Under the pieces are notes generated by a model. That model saw only the letters and a list, made by a program, of their open reading frames with translations, was not told where the DNA came from and did not search any database. This document shows, piece after piece, positions 22,701 through 34,203 of a DNA stretch of 64,000 bases. The stretch is from positions 2,356,001-2,420,000 of the forward strand of contig JAEHOE010000002.1 in assembly GCA_016858145.1 (NCBI GenBank). The letters run 5' to 3'. The DNA comes from Edaphochlamys debaryana. Taxonomy: Eukaryota; Chlorophyta; Chlorophyceae; Chlamydomonadales. Numbering within the stretch: position 1 is the first letter of the stretch; every line of letters begins with the position of its first letter. The translations under genes and the position numbers were made by a program.

Positions 22701-25700
22701 CCAACCGAGGCGGAGGGCCTGCAGTGGGCTGTGCACACACCCGAAAAGCCTTCGCCCGAGCGAGGCAACTGGACAGTAGCGTCGCAAGGTGAGAAACCAA
22801 GAGGCTTCAACATGGCCGGTTGGTGACAAGGCGAGGCGCCGCTGCGTCCGTCTTCGTAGGGCTGACCGCTTCCAATACCCCGCCCTTGCCGCCTGCAGAC
22901 CTGCGGCCCCCCTGGCTGGACAAGCCCGCCTTCTTAGCGTTCGGCTCCCTGCGCTCCTTCCCGCTGCGCCAGCTCTGGCGCCTGTGCGTGGCCCTGCGCG
23001 AGCGCACGCTGCCGCTCGGCCACCCCGCCGTGCACGTGCTTGTACGGCAGCTGCTGTACCACATCGGCACGCTGACGGACGAGCAGCCCCCGCAGCCGCT
23101 CTGGCGGATCGGCTGGGACGAGGAGCCCAACGGCGTGCTGCCCACGCTGTGCGGGGAGCTGGAGGCGCTGGCTGAGCAGCTGGACCCCAGCCCGAGGGAG
23201 CATGAGGCGGTGATGCTGCTGGGCCCCGCCGCCGCATACGTCGCCTCTTTCCACCCGCCCTGCCGCGCCGTGGCCCGCCGCTTCGCCGCCATGACCTCTC
23301 GCGTTGCGGATGAGCTGCAGGAGGACATTGCGCAGCACGCTGGGGACGAGCGCCTCTCGGCAGCGCTGCAGGCCAAGCAGTGCCGCTGGCGGGCCATGTC
23401 GCTGCTGTGCTACGACTCGGATGCGCTGACGGAGGCGGCGGATGCGGCGGCCATGGCGCGGCTGATGGTCCTGGTCAACCACGGTCGCGTGTTCCTGCCT
23501 GACCCAGCCCTGTTGGCCCAGGGCGAGGCGCTGCAGCTGCGGGCTCACAACGTCATCGCCCGTCGCATTGACTTTCTCGTCGGGGCCGCCAAGGAGCACC
23601 CAGCCATGCTGACAGCCGCCGTTGGTGCGGTGCTGCGAGGCCGCAACCTGAGCGGCCTGCAGTGGGCGCAGCTGGAGGACTCGGATGCGAGCTTCGAGGC
23701 CGTGGGACCTGACGGGCGGCTGTACTCCCTAAACCTGTTGGACGGCACGGTGCTGTTCGACGGCTGGCCGCCCAGCCGCCTGCCCAAGGAGGTCACGCAG
23801 CACCCGCTGTACGCCCGCACCTTTGGCGGCTGGAGCTTCGAGGTGGCGGGCGGAGCCGAGGCGGGCGCTGCCAGCACGCGGCACTCGCTCCGGCCGGTGG
23901 GCGGCAGGCTGTACGAGTTCACCTCCGGCCAGGGCGGACAGTCCCTGGTGGTGACCGAGGTGGATGTGGAGCGGCGGGTTCGGCTGGAGCTGCTGGATGT
24001 GGGCGAGGACCACGGCTGTGGGGAGTGGGGCAAGCAGCTGCCGCGCAGGCTGCGGGAGCTCTACAGCCACTGGCTCTGCAGGTGGGACGTGGTGATGCGT
24101 AGCGCGTGGGGTAGGGGTAGGGTCGGGCCAAGCCTGCTGCTCATGTATCCTGCATACCAGTCCCTTCGTCCCATACCTCCGGTCCTGCCATCCCATCCTG
24201 CGGCTGCACTTCGTCAAGCGCTGGCCCCTTCCTGCAGGGAGCGTGGCGTCATCGTGCTGCGACCCCCCAACTTCCAGGAGCATGACGCCCACTTCGTCAT
24301 TACGTGCCGTACCGCCGCTGCGGGTGCGGCCAGCAGCTCCGGCCCCGTACTGTACGACTGCCGCCGCGTGCCGCCTCACCTGCAGCGTCTTCACTGGGCC
24401 GATCTGCTCACGAACCATCGGGCGGAGCTGACAGACCGTCTTGTCTTGCTGCGGGGCTGTTCGGTGCGCGACACCCTTCTGGCAAAGGTCGAGGACACCA
24501 GCTTCCTCCACTGCTTTCGCCCAGCGCCGGAGGCCCAGCGCCCTGACTGTCTGCTGCTGTTTGAGCTGCCCCGCTACGGCCTGGAGTTTGAGCTCCGCAG
24601 CGGCGGGGAGCTGGCGTCCCGGGACTACCCCGGCTACCGCCTGCGCCGCCGCCAGCTGCTGGTCGACACCGGGTCAGACGACGGGGGGTACGGCAGTGAC
24701 GGGGTGTCGTACACGCTTCCAGGGTTCCAGCAGTACCTGGTCCTGGAGCACTCCCCAGCTGTACGGCAGCTGCTCATGGGGCAGCGCGCGGACGAGCTGG
24801 TCCTCATCCCGGCGGGGCCAGTGGTGCGGAACGGCGGCAAAGTGGCTGTGGTCACGAGCTCTGGGAGCGGCGCCCGCCTCAAGGTGGGCCTGGCTTAAGG
24901 GCGGGGGGTGCACGCTGCAGCCCGAACGGGCGCGAGCGTGCAAGAGCACGCGTCTGGTAGGGGCATCGGTGGTGCCTGTGGGCATGGCTTGATGGGCATG
25001 TGTGCACGCTGCAGCCTGGACGGACGGCCCTGGCAACAGCATGCTCGTTTTAGGGGCGTTGGCCTTCCTCCCTGACAAATTCTTCTTGGCTTGCGCCCGC
25101 AGGCCCACTGCTACGAGGTGCACGGCCGCTTCGGCCACCTGCGCGCCTCCGCCGTGCTGCCCCGCCTGCAGCTGGCGGCCCTCTACGCCGCCACCGGCAC
25201 CCTCCTGCCCGAGCCCGCCAGCCGCGCCACGGGTGGGCAGACGGCCATGACCCTCCTGCGGCAGAGCTGGGGCACACGGCCGCTGGCGGCCGAGGAGATG
25301 CAGCAGCTGGGCAGCGTGGGGTGCCTGGGAGGGCACCTGGCGTCGGGCTGCGGCCTCTGGCGGCGGAGCTGGCGGCAGCGGCCTCACAGCTGAGCCACCT
25401 CTACCCTCAGCACGCACCTCAGCAGCCGCCACCGGGGGCCCCTGCTGGCACCGCCGATGGGGTGACCCTGCGAGACGCGTGCACGGCGTATGAGCAGGAC
25501 GTTGCTCGCGCGCTCCAGGGCTGGGCAGGGCTCAACCCTCGGCACCGCTTGACTGCGAGCGAGGAGCGGCGGGTGCTGGGGCTGAGGCCCGAGCCTTTGC
25601 AGGCGCCGGAGTGGCGGCGCAGGGGCCACTACAAGCCAGTCACAGCCCTGGCACCCTTCCCCGCCCCAGACAGCTACGTCCCGGCGGTTGAGCAGCAGCT

Positions 25701-28700
25701 TGCTTCGCTGGTACGACCGCCACCTAAGGGCTCTGGCTCTGGCAAGGCATCCCGCCCTGCCTACCCGCTCGCCCCTGCCGGCGGCGCTCACCGCACGCCC
25801 CTTGAGGGCGCAATGCACCAAGAGCTGGAAGAGAGCTGGCGCCAGCACCATGCGCTCAACGCACCGGAGGAAAGATGCCTGGACAGAGATGAGCTCTTGC
25901 CGTCCCTACTGCGCATCAAAGTGAGCGGGCTGTAAGCTGGGCTGGGCGGGCTGAGGACTGGCTACCGGTGTATAACTCGTCTGCTTGCCGTGAATGCTCT
26001 TCGCTTGGCTGACGGTCTGACCTGCTTGGTTACTTTCTCGCACGCAGGCCGAGGTCTCCGAGCGCCGCACTGACGCTGAGGCTTACAATCTGCGGCACGC
26101 CTCGTCCGTACCGGAGGGCGTGGGCTGCCACGGCGCCGCGTTCCGCCTGCTCGCCTGTCCGGTGCTGCCCCTTGCGTGGGCCCCCTGGACCTGGCGGTGG
26201 CTGCCTGGCGGCCCGAGGTGCTGCGGCAGTTCAACCCGTTTCTGTCCGAGGAGGTCTTGGCGGGGCTGCGCAAGGGCGTGCTGACGTGGCTGACGCTGTG
26301 TGTGCTGGAGGACCGGCTGGGTCGACTTGTGGCCCTGGCGGAGGCGGGAGAGGAGTACCGGACGCAGCTGGTGCAGGTGGGGGCCCGGGGAAGGGAAGGC
26401 GGGGGGCTGTGTGATGGGGCCAAAGCCCTTATGAGTGGCCCAGCCGGTTGACCCCCTGTCGTCTGCCCGCATCGTTGCAGGAGTTGCTGGTCCGCCGCGT
26501 GTGGGACGTGCGGGCGCACCCGCAGTGGCTGGTGTTCGAGGCGGAGGGGCGGCTGCAGATCCGCCCCCAGCAGTACGCCGTGGCGGCGCACCTGATGGAC
26601 CCCGCCAACGCCGGCGCCATCGCGCAGCTCAACATGGGCGAGGGCAAGACCCGCGTCATCCTGCCCATGCTGGCAATGCACTGGGCGGACGGCAGCCGCG
26701 TGGTGAGCCGAGGGTGGGGGCCTGCAGGACGCTTTGCGGTCAGGCCTGTTGCGGCCAGTTAGATCGGTGGGCATGCATGTGACCCTGTCCTCCCATGCCG
26801 CCCACCTCATCAGGTGCGTCTCAACTTCCTATCCACGCTTCTTGACGAGGCGTACGGTCACCTGCACGCCCACCTGACCGCATCGGTGCTAAGCCGCAAG
26901 CTCTTCACACTGCCCTTCCACCGCGACGTGGAGCTCACGCAGAAGCGGGTGCAGGCCATGGCCAGCGCAATGAGGCACTGCCAGAAGGTGCGCACGCCGC
27001 TCACTGCTCGCCGCGCACCGGGCTGGGGTCCTTGGCTCGCTCAGAGCCAAGCCGAACCCATGCGAATACCGTAAGGATTGGCGAGCTGCCCCTCACGCGT
27101 GAGTACGCACTCTGCCTCAATGTCTTGGGCCCCAGGACGGCGGTCTGGTGCTTGTGGCCCCCGAGCACCGCCTCTCCCTGCTGCTCAAGCGGGCCGAGAT
27201 GGGCTTCGGGGCCGAGGCGGGAGAGGAGGAGGACCGACAGGGGGCTGCCCGGTGCTGCTCGGCCCTGGACGAGCTTTCGGCGCTGCCGTACATGGACGTG
27301 CTGGACGAGAGCGACGAGCTGCTGCACCACAGGTGAGGCTTGGGCGTTCGAAAGCGCCCCGGTAATTCAAGCCTTCGCGAGTCCTTCCTTGCCTCGCCCA
27401 TGTTATGCCCTGCCTTCCAGGTTCCAGCTCATCTATGCATGCGGCGCTCCCATGGGCCTGCCTGCAGCTGCGGAGCGCGCAGGGATGGTTCAAGCCTTGC
27501 TGGCCGCCCTCTCCCGCCTGGCGGCCTCGGACCGCCTTCCTCGGCCCGAGGGCGCCGCAGTCCTAGAGCCCCCGTCGGCCGCCTCGGCCCAGCTTGGCGC
27601 ACAGCCCGGTCCGCACCCTCCCCTGCCGCCTCCCGGCTCTTTCTGTGGCCTGCGGCTGCTGCCTGGGGAAGCACTGAACGACGAAGCACTGTGGGACCTG
27701 CGGCACGCGCTAGCGATGGAGCTGGCCTCGCACCCGCCCCTGCAGCTGCACTGGCTCAGGGAGCACCCGCTCAAGGTGCGCGAGGGTTGGCTCGTCCCTT
27801 GCCGCAGTGCCCTGCCCACCGTCAGAGATAGCCCCTTGAGCAGTGCCTCTCCTGTTGGTATGCCCGCCTTGACACCGCGTGTCCGCCCTTGCAACCCTCT
27901 TCCGCCCCTCAGGCCCACATCCTGGCCTGTATCCTGGACGTCTCGCAGCCCGCTGAGGAGCTGCTGGGCCCTGACGCGGCGGGCAGCGACCCGGGCCAGC
28001 TCACGCCCGACCGCATGTCCCAGGTGCTGGCGCTGCGGGGGCTGCTGGGCTGCGGCGTGCTGGAGCACGGCCTGCAGAAGAGGCATCGAGTCGACTTTGG
28101 AGTGGACAGGTGCGGCAGGGCAAGGGCCACAGAGTTGAATGGCCGCCAGAGCCGTGCCTTTTCGCACGACACCTCAGCTGATGGCTGCTGCCGTGATCCC
28201 GCCTCGCCTGCTGCAGGTCCACCGCTAAGCGCCCCGCCCAGCCGCCCGGCACTCGCGGCCGCACTCGAATGGCCGTGCCCTTCCGCGCCGCCCACGTGCC
28301 CTCGGAGCGCAGCGAGTTCGCCCAGCCCGACGTGGCGCTGCTGCTGACTCACCTGTCGTACTACCAGGACGGGCTGAGCGCGGGCGAGCTGCAGGCGGCG
28401 CTGGCCAAGCTGCTGGCGATGGGGCCGTCGGCGCGGCGGTACGACTATGAGGAGAGGTGGCTGCCGCTGGCACGAGACCGCATCGCCGAAGGTGCGTCTG
28501 CCCGCCCGCTATGGGCTGCCTGCCTTGCCCCCTGCCGCGAGCCTCTACCGCCGCCCATGCCTTCAGTTCTTCTGGACCTAAGCTTCTTTCCATGCCGTCC
28601 CTCGCAGAGCACCTGCCCCTGCTCGACTCGGCCGCCAAGCTGGACCCGGGCAACCCCACCCAGATGCAGCTGCTGCACTTCTACTTCTCCCACAACACCG

Positions 28701-30974
28701 CCACCGTGGACTTCTGGCTGACGTACTCCGTGCTGCCCACGGAGACGCGCCAGTTCCCGCAGCGCCTCGCCACCAGCGCCTGGCACCTGGCGGGCGGGGG
28801 CGGCGGCGGTGTGGTGGGGTTCTCGGGGACCAACGACAACCACCGCCTGCTGCCCCTGCAAGTGCACAAGGCCGAGCCCGAGGAGCCCAGCCTAGCCGCC
28901 ACCAACGGCAAGATGCTCCATGTCATCCTGGAGCAATCGCTGGGATTCACCACGCTGCCGGCAGAGGTGCGCCAAGGGCTGGGCCAAAGGCATGCTGGGT
29001 GCATATGCGCCCAGACCTTTGATCACAGCATACGGGTGTCAGCTCAGGCTCAACATGGTTTTGCTGACCCCTTTGCTTCATCCGACGGGCCCATCCCGCA
29101 GGGCGGCGGCCTGCCCGCCTGGCAGGCGCTGCTGGACACCGCCCTGGCGCTGCAGCGGAGGGGCGTGGAGCTGAGCGCCCTCATCGACTGCGGGGCGCTG
29201 CTGGCGGGAACGTCCAACAGGTGGGCACGCACGGGCAAACACGGACTGACCGCTGCCCTCATTCGCTGTATTGGGTTTGCTCGCGTCGCTCCCTTTTTCC
29301 GCTGCCTACCGCTCAGCACTCTGCTGTGCTAAGCGCTCTGTCTCGGCGCTTCGCCAGGTCAAACTATGATCCCCATGGCCCGCACCATACCTCTCCTGTC
29401 CGTGCCACAGGGCCGCCGCCGCCTACCTGCTGTCCCGCCTGGACCGCGGGCGCTACCGGGGCGTGACCTACTTTGACGAAGGGGAGCGCTCCTGGGTGGT
29501 GGAGGACCGCCAGGGCCGCAGGGCGCCCCGCCACGCCTCGCCCATCCCCGAGGCAGACACCTTCGTGCTCTTCGACGACGCACGCTGCCGCGGGGCCGAC
29601 CTCAAGCTGCGCCTGGGGGCGGTGGGGCTGCTGACGCTTGGGCCCGACAGCACCAAGGACAAGGTCATGCAGGCGGCGGGCCGGCTGCGGCAGCTGGGCC
29701 GCGGCCAGAAGCTGTGGCTCACGGCTGCTCCCGACGTCTCTGCCAAGATCCGGTCTGGCTCCGGCGCCGCTGCTGGTCCCGCTCTGGATGCACGCCCTCG
29801 CCGCGACGCCGCTGAGGCTGTGCTGCGCTGGGTCATGGCCAACACAGTGGATGCCACTCTGGCGGGAGTGCAGGCGTGGGCGGACCAGGGCCTTACCTTC
29901 GCCGCCAGCGGGGGCGTGCCGCAGCCCACGGATGAGGTGCTGGAGCTGGCTGACTTTTACGGAGGCAGCAAGGGCCTCGTGCCCGTGGCTCAGGCCGTGG
30001 AGGCGCTGGCGGAGGCAAAGCAGGGAGGCATGCAGGCGGACCTGGTCCCGGCCGCGGAGGGAGGAGGGGTGCAGCAGTACGCGGCCCAGATCGTGGAGCG
30101 CAGTACGGAGTACGGCGAGGGTCACATGGTGGTGGCGGGCGGGCGGGCGGACGAGGAGTGCGAGCGAGAGCTGGAGGAAGCGGAGGAGGAAGAGGCGGAG
30201 GTGGAGCAGGAGGTGCCCCGGGTCACTCCCCGCAAAGAGACGACCTGGAACCTCGCTGCTGCCCTAGCTGGCAGCAGCACTGCCCTCTCGCCTGCTTCCC
30301 TGGCTGCTGCTGCCGGGGTCAACATCCTCACGCTCCCCTCCGCTGTTCGGCGAAACCTGACGCCCGACACCCTTCACGGCATCCCCTGGTCGACGAAGGT
30401 GTACGCAACCGTCAACTTCCTCGTCACCGCCAACCCTAAGCCCTCACCCCTGAACGAGTACCTCCGGCCGCTGGATGCGCTGGTGCTGTTCCCGGGCTCG
30501 CGCGAGGCACTGCTCGTCTCCGAGCCGGAGGCGGACCGGCTGTTGGGGGCCCTGTGGCAGCGGCGCAGGAGGGACGCGGCGCGCGGAGGCCCAGGCTCTG
30601 GCCCAGGCCCTAGCAATGCCCGTGCCCCGGTGCTCGTGAGCCTCTGCTACCTGCGTGACGCATGGGCGTCCGGGGCGGTGCCCCGCCTCGCCGTCAGCTT
30701 GGAGACGGGTGCCACCTTTGGCGGCCCTGGCGGGGGCCCGGGTGCGGCCGGCGCTGCCGCCTCGGCCTCCCTGGGCCCCCGTGCGCTGGTGAGCATGCAG
30801 CTGCTCAACGGCGAGGCAAGCTACGCGCGGGGAGCGGCGAGGCGGGAGGTGCGGGATCTGATGATGGGGCGGCGGGAGGAGGCGGAGGCGCTGGTGGGGA
30901 TCCGGGGCAAGGGGGTGGCGCTGCCCAAGAGCGACCTGGAGCGGGCGGTGGAGGGAGCGGGGGAGGACGGCTGA
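19769..30974 (+). CDS. giant DUF3638/DUF3645 protein with helicase-like ATP-binding core (about 3,017 aa, three frame breaks)
   Basis: Seventeen exons: 19769-19891, 19982-20226, 20380-20716, 20881-22788, 22899-24081, 24238-24883, 25103-25920, 26048-26376, 26481-26702, 26814-26987, 27136-27332, 27421-27775, 27913-28109, 28217-28491, 28608-28966, 29102-29220 and 29411-30974. The family is widespread in fungi, oomycetes and algae, usually about 3,000 aa, and is often grouped with OTU-like deubiquitinases, though its activity is not established. Marks: FGSLRSFPLRQLWRLC, NMGEGKTRVILPMLAMHW (Walker A-like), VLDESDELLHHRFQLIY (Walker B-like), MAVPFRAAHVPSERSEF, DFWLTYSVLPTETRQFPQRL, VGFSGTNDNHRLLPL, FDDARCRGADLKLRL and DKVMQAAGRLRQLGRGQ. 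Exons 4, 7 and 8 each lack one base, so the frame shifts near 22330-22355, 25318-25365 and 26165-26176; adding one base to each restores all junction phases. These are either assembly errors or decay. Confidence 0.85.
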
Positions 30975-31384
30975 GGGATGTTGACATTCGGTTGACTTGA
31001 GGTCACGGGAGCGGTCGACGCCTGGGGGCCGAGGGGGCAACGTTGTATAATGCTGTGTGGGCCGCACCCGCATGCCGAAGCCGCTGGCGCCGGGGACTTG
31101 TAGACGCGAGGCTGGACCCCTATGGACCTGTGCTGTTGGCGATTCCTGAAGTTGAGATGCCGGTCGGGGTTGCTGTGAGAGGCAGGAGGCGTTTAGCGTT
31201 GCAACGTTGATGTGTTGATGGGCACTGCACTGGGGCACTTTGTTGCTGGGGTTGTTGACGCTCTCTGACGTGTGGACGCGCCATTCCGCGCCGCGAACGT
31301 TCCCAGCCCTCGCGCAGCAACATTCCTTGACGCAAGTCAGCGGCCTGCGAGCGACAAGCGCCGTAGTGCCTGGCAGCTCGCCCC
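30975..31384. other. 3' region of the DUF3638 gene
   Basis: This spacer lies between the stop codon of the giant gene and the shared FAS1 promoter block. No TGTAA was seen in the first 200 bp and no gene is supported. Confidence 0.4.
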
Positions 31385-31725
31385 GCGCGACCTGTGCACA
31401 GCGGCCTGATGACTCCCGCTCGACGCAAGCGGCAGCCGAAGAGCCACGGCGGACACGTCAGCCGCAGCACGCGCCGCCCCGGCATTGCCCACACACCCGC
31501 CTGCACCCCGCCACGCCGACCCCGCCACACGCCTCGCCGTCACCTGACGCTCCTGGCCCCATGCAGCCGCTCTTGGGGTACTTAACCCAGGCCCTCCTCC
31601 CTTGCCAGACCAGACCAAGCCTTCCCACTCACCGTCCGAACACACGCTCACAGCACTCCACCATTGCTCCACAGCAGCTACCTACATACCTCTCTTCACC
31701 TCCAGCCCCCTCCCCGCCAGCCGCC
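31385..31725 (+). promoter_or_regulatory. conserved FAS1 promoter and 5' UTR, copy C
   Basis: This is the same block as at copies A and B. GGTACTTAACCC lies near 31578-31589. Upstream of 31385, copy C still matches copy A (TGCCTGGCAGCTCGCC) but not B. Confidence 0.7.
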
Positions 31726-32696
31726 ATGGCCGCCTCCGTGATGACCCCTCCCGGCATGAGCTGGGGCTCCGCCGCCGCCAGCGCCGCCGGCCTGGACGCC
31801 GACCTCCTGTCCAAGGTCTCGACCGTCTTCGTGCCCAGCGATGTGAGGGCGGGCTGTTGGAGTGTGGGGTCGGAGATGGAAGGGGCGAGTGGAGGGCTGC
31901 CGTGTCGCGTGCTGGGCTGGTGGGTGGTAGCCTGGTAGGACTTGGGGGCCAGCGCTGAGGCCGTGAGCTGCCTTGCTGCCGTGTCTTCCGCTTCCCTCTT
32001 CAGGCCCCCTGACTTCCCTCCTCCTCCCTCCCTCGACCCCCCCCCACCCCAGGACGCCATCAAGGCTTACGTCGCCTCCTCCGGCCTCACCACCGCCGAT
32101 CTGGCCACGGGCAGCGGCAAGGCGGCCGTCACCGCCCACGTCATCCCCAACACCACCCTCACCTCCGCCGACTTCCCCGCCGGCGCCTCCTCGTACGACA
32201 CAGTGGCGGGGAGCAAGCTGAGCGTGGATAACAGGTGGGGCGGGGGGCGGGGGTGGGCAGAGGGTAACCGTGCGGAACTGTAGGGTGCGTGTCTAAACGG
32301 TTAGCAGAGAGAGTCGAAGGAAGGGATTGAGACAACTCTATTCCTGCGCTACTGCACTTCTCCTTCCAACTCCTACTCCTATCCCTTCCCTTGCTCCCCC
32401 CAGCGGCGGCAAGCTGACTGTGTCCTCGGGCGGTGTGACGGCCAACGTAATCCAGGCCGACATCTCCACTGGCAACGTAAGGGGGAGGGGGAGGAGGGCA
32501 GAGGGAGCAAGAGGGCATGGGCGTTTGGCTCGTGGCAACATGTGCGCAAGACATGTTGGATGTGTGCTCGTCCATCGGTCCGTTCTCATGCTTCGTAGAC
32601 TTGACCTGTCCTCCCTCATGTCCCTCCGTCCCCCCTTCTGTTCTGCCCCAGGCCACCATCTTCCTGATTGACAAGGTCCTGGCCCCCGCCGTCTGA
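31726..32696 (+). CDS. single-domain FAS1 protein, copy C (138 aa)
   Basis: Four exons: 31726-31842, 32053-32234, 32404-32476 and 32652-32696, with the same exon lengths as the other copies. It has Lys in GSGKAAV (as A), Ser in VAGSKL (as B) and Pro in LAPAV (unique), and stops with TGA instead of TAA. Intron 2 resembles B, and intron 3 resembles A. The product is one FAS1 domain with no visible secretion signal. It lies 751 bp downstream of the DUF3638 gene in the same orientation but has its own copy of the promoter. Confidence 0.85.
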
Positions 32697-34203
32697 GAGA
32701 GCGGCACGGGACAGCACAAGTGGCCTTCAAGCTCTCTAGCCTGCACTCTTGCACACGAGACGACGCTAGTCGAATTGTACGATTGCCGTTGCTGCAAACT
32801 CAAGAGAAGGTGTTGAGCGATTGCGATACTGGTAACACGGATGTTGCATGGAGGCATTGAAGCTGTTATGAAGCTGTGCCGGCAAGCAGGGGAAGGAAGG
32901 ATGAAATTTGTAACGGCAAAATGATGGTAATGTGTCTCCACCTCTGCTCTGCACACTGGCCCTTTCGCCAAGTACACCGTAACAGCTCAAGCTCACACAT
33001 GGGACAAAGCAACCAGCTCCTGCCTTCCCACAAACTCGTGACAAGTCTGACTGTGCAGTACATATTAGTATCCAAATATTGGCTCCTGACAGTACAATGA
33101 TGGAAATAGAACTACGCCCCTCACATCCCACACCTGATAAATGTAGATAGGAGCTGCAATACTTCTGAACAGGCGGAATCCCAGCAAGAGACTCTAAACC
33201 TGTCGTACAACTTTGGCAAAACGCAGCACGCCATGTGCGGCAGGCATATTCTTCCACGAGTCTTGCACAAGTTGGGCAGGTACACCGTGGGCAGTCGACC
33301 CAGCAATATCAGCAGCCCACGCGCCTCGACAAGACTGGGAGACAACACACCAAGCCGTCACAATCTGCAAACAAAAGCAACTTGCCGGAAAAGAGCCTAA
33401 AATAGATAACCCTCAAGGCTGGGGAAGGGTTGGGGAGCCTTCATGGGGGTTGATCAACAGTGCCATCCCACATATAATATCGTATGTCTGGGCTTAGCCG
33501 GCCGCTGGCATCTCCGGATGTCCGTAGTTTAGCCTTCGTTAGAAGCCGTTTGGACATGCATAGCGTGCACTCGAACAGACAAGCAGTGCTGGCCCCTTTC
33601 GACCATGTCCAGCAAACTGAGTCAAAGCTTGAAGTGCAGGCTAGCTCAGCCAATTGCTAAAGCAGTACTTCAACGGGTTATTACTCTATACATATCACAG
33701 GCGTTGAGTGTCATTACTTAGCGTCCTAACGAGGGAAGCTTCGTTCAAGAATGCCCAGCCAGGGCACAGCCCTTGTCCCTGGTAGGTGGACGGCTCCAGC
33801 CCGCCAGCCCACCTGACCCTGTGTTGCTTGACATGCGAACGCATCCCCTGACCTTACGGTTCCTTTGCTCTCTTTGGTCATTCATCAAAAGCAGCGGCGC
33901 AATGAAACCCCAACGCCCAGTCTCAAATGTGGAGGATAACCTCGGGATACCCCCTGGCTTTAGCTAACCGTTGATGCGTGCGTTCATTATCACCTCATCA
34001 TTGCCGTACACAGCCCTCCGCACGAGTGCGGCAGAACCTTTTCCACGATCAATGGAGCCACGCTGCCGCCATGCTATCGTTTGCGCCCTCATGTGCACAC
34101 ACACATGCATGCACGCGCACACCTCACTAACCTGCCGTTTCCGCCCGTTAATGTCATGCCGTCCCCGCCCGTTTGCGCGTCCGGCACAAGCAGGCTGCAT
34201 TTG
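32697..34203. other. convergent intergenic region, 1.5 kb
   Basis: The first 220 bp are the 3' UTR of FAS1 copy C. The rest (about 32950-33970) has clearly lower GC than the surroundings, and its open frames are short with no family motif. It should end in the 3' UTR of the cyclase gene (minus strand). No mobile-element terminal repeats were seen by eye. Confidence 0.5.
32909..32913 (+). terminator. TGTAA poly(A) signal of FAS1 copy C
   Basis: TTTGTAACGGCAAAATG matches the 3' UTR block of A and B and lies about 210 bp after the stop. Confidence 0.7.

Noticed and set aside
27032..28138. 368-residue open frame on the plus strand
   Set aside because: It reads through introns of the DUF3638 gene; only the piece 27421-27775 is a real exon in this frame.
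32950..33970. Low-GC spacer considered as a mobile element
   Set aside because: No terminal repeats, target-site duplication or transposase-like coding sequence could be seen.
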